Below are positions 58,812 through 64,000 of a DNA stretch of 64,000 nt, piece after piece. The DNA comes from Eubacterium sp. (GTDB taxonomy: Bacteria > Bacillota > Clostridia > Oscillospirales > Acutalibacteraceae): contig DVEP01000044.1 of NCBI GenBank assembly GCA_015655975.1, forward strand, positions 1 to 64,000, read 5' to 3'. The position numbers and the translations under genes are program-made. Below the pieces are notes generated by a model, which had not been told where the DNA came from, did not search any database, and saw only the letters and a list, made by a program, of their open reading frames with translations. Numbering within the stretch: position 1 is the first letter of the stretch; each line of letters starts with the position of its first letter.

Positions 58812-60299
58812 ATGGATACAAGATTTGCTATTTCAGAGTACCATGACGCATCTCTGATTAATGCTCAACTTGACGCTCTCATCAAAAAGCCTATATACTC
58901 AATAAGTCGTGAAGCACTTAAAAAGTATGAAGATGAGTATTATGCTAAAAAATGTAAAAAGTCAAAAGAAATGATAGAAAAAGCAAAAGAAGTTATTCCG
59001 GGCGGTGTACAGCACAACCTTGCTTTCAACTATCCTTTCCCGCTTGTTTTCACAAAAGCAAAGGGCGCAAAACTCTACGACCTTGACGGAAACGAGTACT
59101 ACGATTTCCTTCAGGCAGGCGGTCCTACAATGCTTGGCTCAAATGACGATGTAGTTCGTGAAAAAGTTATTGAACTTCTTAACGATTGCGGTCCGTCAAC
59201 AGGACTTTTCCATGAATACGAATACAAACTTGCTAAAAAAATCAGCGAATGCGTACCGTCAGTAGAAATGTTCCGTATGCTTGGCTCGGGTACAGAGGCT
59301 TGTATGTGCGCTGTTCGTGTTGCCCGTCTTGCTACTAAACACAAAAACATCATCAAAATGGGCGGTGCTTATCACGGTTGGTCAGACCAGCTTGCATGGG
59401 GCATGCGTGTTCCGGGTACAATGAACACACAGAGCCACGGTGTTCCGCTTTTTGTATTTAAACACACACAGGAGTTCTTCCCGAACGACCTCAAATCACT
59501 CGAGAGAAAACTCATCATCAACAAATTCCGCGGCGGCACAGCAGCAGTATTCATTGAACCTATCGGTCCTGAGTCTGCAACTCGCCCTGTTGACAAAGAC
59601 TTCCCGAAAGGCGTTCAGGCTCTTTGCCGTAAATACGGTGCGCTTCTCGTTTGCGACGAAGTTGTTTCAGGTTTCAGAATAGGTCTTTCAGGTGCACAAG
59701 GCTACTATGGTATTGACCCTGACATTACTATTTTCGGTAAAGTAATCGCAGGCGGATATCCGGGCGCAGGCGGTATCGGCGGACATAAAGAAGTTATGAA
59801 ATATCTCGGCGCAGGTCTTGATAAAACATCAGGTAAAAAAATTCACAAAGCAATGTGCGGCGGTACAATGGCTGCTACACCTATTTCTTGTTGTGCAGGT
59901 TACACTGCTATTTGTGAAATTGAAAAGAGAAATGCTTGTCAGGTAGCAGGTCAAATGGCTGACCGTCTTGTTAAAGGTATTCAGGAAAGCATCAAAAAAT
60001 ACGACCTTCCGTTCGTGTGCTACAATATCGGCTCGGTTTGTCATCTTCACACAGTTGCTACAATGCACTTCAGAGTTGACATCACAAAACCGTGGACTAT
60101 TCCGCATGTTCTCAAAGAAACAAGTAAGCGTCAGACAGAAATGCAATATATGGGCGCTGCTTATATGGCAGAAGGTCTTGTAACACTTGCAGGTTCTCGT
60201 CTTTACACCTCTGCTGCTTACACAGAGGAAATGATAGACGACTGTATCGCAAGATTTGACAGAGTTCTCAGTCAATGTTGCAAAATTGAAAATAAATAA
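58812..60299 (+). CDS. Class III (PLP) aminotransferase, glutamate-1-semialdehyde-aminomutase-like
   Basis: A 495-residue pyridoxal-phosphate enzyme. VIPGGVQHNLAFNYPFP (about 64-80), GSGTEACMCAVRVARLAT (about 159-176), GAYHGWSD, FIEPIGPES, CDEVVSGFRIG, and the PLP-binding Lys in DITIFGKVIAGGYPGAGGIGG (about 305) are present. The family includes HemL and many omega-aminotransferases. HemL is unlikely because no other haem gene is present, and the protein has an unusually long N-terminus (about 60 residues). It heads an operon with the class II aldolase, and the FGGY kinase is divergent, so it probably takes part in degradation of an amino-polyol or amino acid derivative. Specific reaction unknown. 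Confidence 0.88.
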   Translation: MDTRFAISEYHDASLINAQLDALIKKPIYSISREALKKYEDEYYAKKCKKSKEMIEKAKEVIPGGVQHNLAFNYPFPLVFTKAKGAKLYDLDGNEYYDFLQAGGPTMLGSNDDVVREKVIELLNDCGPSTGLFHEYEYKLAKKISECVPSVEMFRMLGSGTEACMCAVRVARLATKHKNIIKMGGAYHGWSDQLAWGMRVPGTMNTQSHGVPLFVFKHTQEFFPNDLKSLERKLIINKFRGGTAAVFIEPIGPESATRPVDKDFPKGVQALCRKYGALLVCDEVVSGFRIGLSGAQGYYGIDPDITIFGKVIAGGYPGAGGIGGHKEVMKYLGAGLDKTSGKKIHKAMCGGTMAATPISCCAGYTAICEIEKRNACQVAGQMADRLVKGIQESIKKYDLPFVCYNIGSVCHLHTVATMHFRVDITKPWTIPHVLKETSKRQTEMQYMGAAYMAEGLVTLAGSRLYTSAAYTEEMIDDCIARFDRVLSQCCKIENK

Positions 60300-60312
60300 G
60301 TTGCAAAGTTAA

Positions 60313-60338
60313 ATAAGGGGAACAAAACTGTTCCCCTT
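60313..60338 (+). terminator. Hairpin between aminotransferase and aldolase genes
   Basis: The 10-bp stem AAGGGGAACA/TGTTCCCCTT has an AAAC loop but is followed by only a short T stretch. Probably partial termination or mRNA processing within the operon. Confidence 0.6.
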
Positions 60339-60369
60339 TAGGCTTTATATTTTGGGGGATAAATATATT

Positions 60370-61587
60370 ATGGCTTATACAGTTGAAAAAGCAAAACAAC
60401 TTGTTATTGAAGCAGGAAAAAGACTGCTTGAAACAGGGCTCATTGCTCGTACATGGGGCAATGTCAGCGCAAGAATTTCCGACACACAGTTTGTCATTAC
60501 ACCGAGCGGTCGTTCGTATGAAAATTTGACGCCCGATGAAATTGTAGTTGTAAATATTGATGACTGCAGTTATGAAGGCGATATTAAACCGTCTTCTGAA
60601 AAAGGAATTCACGCTGACTCATACAAACACCATCCGGCAGTAAATTTCGTTATACATACTCATCAAAAAGCGGCTACAATAGTCAGCGCAACCGGTATGG
60701 AAATCAGAAATGTATATGATGATTATAAGAGTGTTTTAGGAAATGTTATTCCTGTTGCAGACTACGCAATGTCAACAACTTCAATGCTCAGAAAAAATGT
60801 TGAAAATTCAATTATGATGCATCCGTCATCTCGTGCGTTTTTGCTTATGCATCACGGTACTTTGTGTATGGGCGACGACTACGAACAGGCATTTCAAATT
60901 GCAGAAACACTTGAAGCTTGTTGCGAGAGAATTATCAAAGATAACTATCTTCGTCATTCTTGGAAAGACAATTTTTCATACGACGATATGAGAGAGTTCT
61001 ATCTCAATAAAATAGGCGCGGGAAAAATGCCCGAAAACATTTGCGACCTTGGTTCGTCTGTAAGAAACGGCGACTGCTTTACGCTTACAATCGGCGGCGA
61101 AACGATGGATGTGGATATTGAAACCTGTCTTGCTACTGAAAATAAAATTGTTCCTAAAGCTGCGAAAATTCACGCTGAAATTTATAAAACTCAAAACTGT
61201 GCTCTCATTAAACACATTACTTTGCCTGACATCGTTGCTGTTTCCTGTAAAGGCGACACAATGTATCCGAAAATTGACGACTTCGCTCAAATCGCAGGCG
61301 TAACAGTTGAAAATGAGGCTTGGATAGACGGTGAAACAGACGAGTGCGCGAAAGCGATTGCAAAAGCACTTGTCGGAAGAAATGCTATTTTGATTGACAA
61401 AATGGGTGCGTTGATTGTGGGCAACAGTGACGGCGATATGGAGGCACTGACTCTTGTTATGGATAAGGGTTGTGCAACTGAAATAGGCACAAATCTTTTC
61501 AACAGGGAACACTTCGTTCCTACTGTGGAGTGTTTGATTATGCGTACCGTATATGTTGCAAAGTATTCTAAACAAATCAATAAATAA
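60370..61587 (+). CDS. Class II aldolase/adducin family protein with two domains
   Basis: A 405-residue protein with an unusual double structure. Residues about 5-210 form a class II aldolase domain with catalytic and zinc residues: GNVSARISD, ITPSGRSYENLTPDE, SSEKGIHADSYKHHP, VIHTHQKA and LLMHHGTLCMGDD (the zinc His pairs). Residues about 270-400 look like a second, partly degenerate copy (HITLPDIVAVSCKGDTMYP, NAILIDKMGALIVGN) without the His pairs. It may cleave a phosphorylated sugar made by the neighbouring kinase. The ATG at 60370, 12 bases after TTGGGGG, is the best start; an in-frame TTG at 60352 is less likely. Confidence 0.82.
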   Translation: MAYTVEKAKQLVIEAGKRLLETGLIARTWGNVSARISDTQFVITPSGRSYENLTPDEIVVVNIDDCSYEGDIKPSSEKGIHADSYKHHPAVNFVIHTHQKAATIVSATGMEIRNVYDDYKSVLGNVIPVADYAMSTTSMLRKNVENSIMMHPSSRAFLLMHHGTLCMGDDYEQAFQIAETLEACCERIIKDNYLRHSWKDNFSYDDMREFYLNKIGAGKMPENICDLGSSVRNGDCFTLTIGGETMDVDIETCLATENKIVPKAAKIHAEIYKTQNCALIKHITLPDIVAVSCKGDTMYPKIDDFAQIAGVTVENEAWIDGETDECAKAIAKALVGRNAILIDKMGALIVGNSDGDMEALTLVMDKGCATEIGTNLFNREHFVPTVECLIMRTVYVAKYSKQINK

Positions 61588-61595
61588 ATTTTTTT

Positions 61596-61627
61596 AAAAC
61601 CGACAAAATTTTGTCGGTTTTAATTTT
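61596..61627 (+). terminator. Terminator of the aldolase operon
   Basis: The perfect 13-bp palindrome AAAACCGACAAAA/TTTTGTCGGTTTT with no loop bases in between (the centre opens as a loop) is followed by a T-rich stretch. Confidence 0.85.
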
Positions 61628-61640
61628 TTACCTAAAAGTG

Positions 61641-61669
61641 TTGACAAATTAAAAAAATAGGAATATACT
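61641..61669 (+). promoter_or_regulatory. Promoter of trpB
   Basis: TTGACA (61641-61646), 17 bp, TATACT (61664-61669): near consensus. Confidence 0.88.
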
Positions 61670-61932
61670 TATTACAAAGTATAACCGATGAGCAAGGATA
61701 GTAACTCAAACGGCGTATTTAAGCGAGCCACAGTTGGTGCGAGTGTGGTAATATTAATTTGAGTGAATGGTCTTGTGAGGGCAATCTGAAAGCTTTTTGC
61801 AAGTAGGTGCGACGGAATCCTACCGTTATCTTGGAGCGTATATGTTGGTATACGGCAAATTGCATTCTATGAATGATTTAGGTGGCTTAGCAGGAGCGTT
61901 CTCTTGTCCTATACGGGACAGGAGTTTTTTTG
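61670..61932 (+). ncRNA. T-box riboswitch, tryptophan-specific, upstream of trpB
   Basis: A leader of about 260 nt that senses uncharged tRNA and decides between termination and readthrough. Stem I elements are visible: GGATAGTAACTC (AGTA bulge), GAGCCACAGTTGGTGCGAG (distal loop) and the specifier region GTGAATGGTCTTGTGAGG with codon TGG (61768-61770), i.e. tryptophan. The T-box-like block AGGTGGCTTAGCAGGAGCG (near 61880) precedes the terminator stem CTCTTGTCC/GGGACAGGAG (about 61901-61925) with T run. The gene it controls is tryptophan synthase, which agrees with the codon. Confidence 0.87.
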
Positions 61933-62001
61933 TTTTTAGGGTGCAAAAATTCCTCTGGTTTGCTTTAAAAAGTATAACATTTTTAAGAAAGGAAAATTAC
62001 T

Positions 62002-63372
62002 ATGAGCGACAAAAAAATACCTTACAAAATTTATCTTGAAGAAAGCGAACTTCCAAAACAATGGTACAATCTTCGTGCAGATATGAAAAATAAACCTGCA
62101 CCTATTTTAAATTCGCAAACATTTGGACCTATTACTTTTGACGACCTTCGTCCTGTTTTTTGCGACGAATTAATTAAACAGGAACTTGACGATACTACAC
62201 CGTATTTTGACATTCCTCAAGAGATAATAGATTTCTATAAAATGTACCGTCCTGCACCGCTTGTAAGGGCATATTGCCTTGAAAAAGCACTTGGTACACC
62301 TGCTAAAATTTACTATAAATTTGAGGGAAACAATACTTCGGGCAGTCATAAACTCAACTCTGCCATTGCTCAGGCTTACTATGCAAAGCAACAGGGTCTT
62401 AAAGGCGTAACTACCGAAACAGGAGCAGGTCAGTGGGGTACGGCGCTTTCTATGGCTTGCGCATATCTTGGACTTGACTGTAATGTTTATATGGTAAAAT
62501 GCTCGTATGAGCAAAAGCCGTTCCGTCGTGAAGTGATGAGAACATACGGCGCAAATGTAACACCTTCTCCGTCAAATACAACAAGTATCGGAAGAAAAAT
62601 TCTTGAAGAATTCCCGGGTACAACAGGCAGTTTGGGCTGTGCTATTTCAGAAGCTGTTGAAGCTGCAACTCAAAAAGACGGTTACAGATATGTTCTTGGT
62701 TCTGTATTAAACCAAGTGTTGCTCCATCAATCAATTATCGGTCTTGAAGCAAAAGCGGCTATGGATAAATACGATATTAAACCCGACATAATCATCGGTT
62801 GTGCAGGCGGCGGTTCAAACTTGGGCGGTCTTATTTCTCCTTTTATGGGCGAAAAACTCCGCGGAGAAAAAGACTATCGCTTTATTGCAGTTGAACCTGC
62901 AAGTTGTCCGAGCCTTACACGAGGTAAATATGCCTACGACTATTGTGATACAGGTATGGTTTGCCCGCTTGTTAAAATGTACACTCTCGGCAGTGGATTT
63001 ATGCCGTCGGCAAACCATGCAGGCGGACTCAGATACCACGGTATGAACTCTGTTTTGTCGCAGCTTTATGATGATAAACTTATGGAAGCAGTGTCTGTTG
63101 AACAGACTTCTGTGTTTGAGGCCGCAGAAAAGTTTGCAAGAGTAGAAGGTATTTTGCCTGCTCCCGAAAGCAGTCATGCTATCAAAATCGCTATTGACGA
63201 AGCAATGAAGTGCAAAGAAACAGGCGAAGAAAAAACAATTTTGTTCGGACTTACAGGTACAGGCTATTTCGATATGTACGCATATCAAAAGTTTAATGAC
63301 GGTATAATGTCAGACTATATCCCGACAGACGAAGAAATTGAAAAAAGCCTTGCAGAATTACCGAAATTTTAA
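62002..63372 (+). CDS. trpB: Tryptophan synthase beta chain, TrpB2 type
   Basis: A 456-residue PLP enzyme joining indole and serine to make tryptophan. YRPAPLVRAYCLEKALG (about 80-96), FEGNNTSGSHKLNSA with the PLP Lys (about 117), TETGAGQWGTALS (about 137-149), GCAGGGSNLGGL (about 271) and FGLTGTGYFD are conserved. The longer N-terminus and insertions are typical of the TrpB2 group, which often works without TrpA. No other trp gene is next to it. The start ATG follows GAAAGGAAA. Regulated by the T-box leader. Confidence 0.95.
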   Translation: MSDKKIPYKIYLEESELPKQWYNLRADMKNKPAPILNSQTFGPITFDDLRPVFCDELIKQELDDTTPYFDIPQEIIDFYKMYRPAPLVRAYCLEKALGTPAKIYYKFEGNNTSGSHKLNSAIAQAYYAKQQGLKGVTTETGAGQWGTALSMACAYLGLDCNVYMVKCSYEQKPFRREVMRTYGANVTPSPSNTTSIGRKILEEFPGTTGSLGCAISEAVEAATQKDGYRYVLGSVLNQVLLHQSIIGLEAKAAMDKYDIKPDIIIGCAGGGSNLGGLISPFMGEKLRGEKDYRFIAVEPASCPSLTRGKYAYDYCDTGMVCPLVKMYTLGSGFMPSANHAGGLRYHGMNSVLSQLYDDKLMEAVSVEQTSVFEAAEKFARVEGILPAPESSHAIKIAIDEAMKCKETGEEKTILFGLTGTGYFDMYAYQKFNDGIMSDYIPTDEEIEKSLAELPKF

Positions 63373-63377
63373 TCAAA

Positions 63378-63416
63378 AAAGCAAACGGATGTCTTGACAT
63401 CCGTTTGCTTTATTAT
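63378..63416. terminator. Bidirectional terminator after trpB
   Basis: The 16-bp stem AAAGCAAACGGATGTC/GACATCCGTTTGCTTT has a two-base loop. On the minus strand the A run at 63375-63380 serves the XRE gene. Confidence 0.9.
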
Positions 63417-63616
63417 TTTGTATCTGTTCTATTAGCAAGATAATCTATTGTGGTTTTGTAGTAATCAGCAAGTTTTGAAAATATTTCAATAGGTATAGAT
63501 GAAACACCTGTTTCATATCTTGAATAAGTTCGTTGAGTAATATTTAAGTATTTGGCAATTTGTATTTGTGTTAAATCATTGTCTTCACGCAAATCGCGTA
63601 TTCTTTTGTAAATCAT
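63413..63616 (-). CDS. Small XRE-family HTH regulator
   Basis: A 67-residue one-domain repressor-like protein: MIYKRIRDLREDNDLTQIQI, then AKYLNITQRTYSRYETGVSS with the recognition helix (about 28-40), and ending KLADYYKTTIDYLANRT. Start preceded by GAGGTG. An inverted repeat of TTTTAGTCA lies in the intergenic region, which suggests self-repression and control of the divergent gene at 63760. Confidence 0.9.
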   Translation of the reverse strand: MIYKRIRDLREDNDLTQIQIAKYLNITQRTYSRYETGVSSIPIEIFSKLADYYKTTIDYLANRTDTK

Positions 63617-63646
63617 ATAATCACCTCAACTATATTTTATTTAGTC

Positions 63647-63692
63647 TAAATTTGACTATTGACTTTTAGTCAAAAAATGACTAAAATATAAT
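63647..63692. promoter_or_regulatory. Operator and -10 box between XRE gene and 63760 gene
   Basis: The inverted repeat TTTTAGTCA-AAAAA-TGACTAAAA (63664-63686) is accompanied by further half-site-like TTGACT/TAGTC copies at 63650-63664. TATAAT follows at 63687-63692 for the plus-strand gene; no well-spaced -35 box was found. Probably bound by the XRE regulator. Confidence 0.65.
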
Positions 63693-63759
63693 CAGAATAT
63701 ATTTTAGTATTTACAAAAATATTAGATTGTATTTTATTTTTTATTATGAGGTGGAGTTT

Positions 63760-64000
63760 ATGATTACAAAAAAGAATAAAAAGTTTATTATTGCCTTTAT
63801 AGTGTTTATTTTAATTGTTTTAATTATTGCTATTAATAGTGTTTTTACGATAATTGAAACTAAAAATAAAGAAAAATATTTTAGTATGCAAGGAATTTAT
63901 TTGTTAGATAAGCAAAGTACACCGTTAAATCTTGATTCAGAAAATCTTGATGAAAGTGAAAGCTATCTTGTTGCGATTTTTGATATTAGTAATAAAACTG
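63760..64000 (+). CDS. Membrane-anchored protein, cut by the window end
   Basis: The ATG at 63760 follows GAGGTGGAG. The first 80 codons show a positively charged start (MITKKNKK), one long hydrophobic helix (about 9-30, FIIAFIVFILIVLIIAIN) and the beginning of an external domain (GIYLLDKQSTPLNLDSENLD). The gene continues past 64000. It is divergent from the small XRE gene with the operator between them, so it may be regulated by it. Family unknown. Confidence 0.75.
   Translation, partial: MITKKNKKFIIAFIVFILIVLIIAINSVFTIIETKNKEKYFSMQGIYLLDKQSTPLNLDSENLDESESYLVAIFDISNKT

Noticed and set aside
58812..60299. Calling the class III aminotransferase HemL
   Set aside because: Extended N-terminus, no haem-synthesis neighbours, and operon with a sugar-type aldolase.
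1..64000. CRISPR arrays, tRNA and rRNA genes
   Set aside because: No regularly spaced repeats, no cloverleaf-like sequence with conserved T-loop and no rRNA segments were noticed on either strand by eye; a dedicated scan was not possible.

Overview
The window looks like the chromosome of a low-GC, anaerobic, spore-forming member of the Clostridia (Bacillota), probably a gut bacterium. The evidence is the AT-rich sequence with strong Shine-Dalgarno sites, a cotJABC spore-coat operon, a group-B-like [FeFe] hydrogenase, a T-box leader on trpB, and beta and gamma subunits of a sodium-pumping decarboxylase. Taxonomy below class level is inference. I saw no rRNA, tRNA or CRISPR array.

Layout. 1-28 kb is ordinary core genome: a DUF4838 protein; a MerR regulator divergent from an acetyltransferase, with a clear operator/promoter; pyruvate kinase; a complete branched-chain amino-acid ABC system (livK, then livHMGF behind its own promoter) ending in a cytidylate-kinase-like gene; recD2 and an mreB-type gene; an ECF vitamin-type transporter (T, fused A-A, S) with a possible attenuator; a hidden 44-codon membrane-peptide gene on the minus strand; decarboxylase subunits OadG and OadB; pcrA and rlmD; a PqqD-like/nucleotidyltransferase pair; and lepA. 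28-35 kb is a decayed accessory region: a broken XRE regulator, a broken HI0073/HI0074-type nucleotidyltransferase pair, a serine-recombinase tail, duplicated terminators and palindromes, and three intact surface or PH-domain genes.

The main result is at 35.65-48.27 kb. A 12,623-bp element splits the spore-coat manganese-catalase gene cotJC. The first 65 codons lie at 48464-48270 and the last 136 at 35646-35236, both on the minus strand. Recombination between the two AATTC cores would restore a 201-codon frame. The element ends carry 15-bp inverted repeats that would meet as a near-palindromic attP-like site, and a large serine recombinase gene lies at the right end. The arrangement matches the skin element in sigK and SP-beta in spsM: an intervening element in a mother-cell sporulation gene that could be excised during development.

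Inside this element is a second possible switch. A tyrosine recombinase gene lies in a 1,391-bp segment bounded by exact 32-bp inverted repeats, each with a lox-like structure (8-bp arms). A promoter-like sequence in the segment points out over the right repeat toward a mobilisation operon (Replic_Relax protein, VirD4/TraG-like ATPase, M48 protease). Inversion would point it at the left operon (membrane-anchored protein, 1081-aa secreted protein, M50 protease). A group of nested inverted repeats just right of the segment is a candidate oriT or replication origin.

48-64 kb is core-like again: cotJB and cotJA, yvcK, a lipase-family hydrolase, an ABC exporter, a DUF2130 protein, the hydrogenase, a catabolic-looking cluster (FGGY kinase, TetR, class III aminotransferase, double-domain class II aldolase), trpB under a tryptophan T-box, and an XRE regulator divergent from a gene cut by the window edge.
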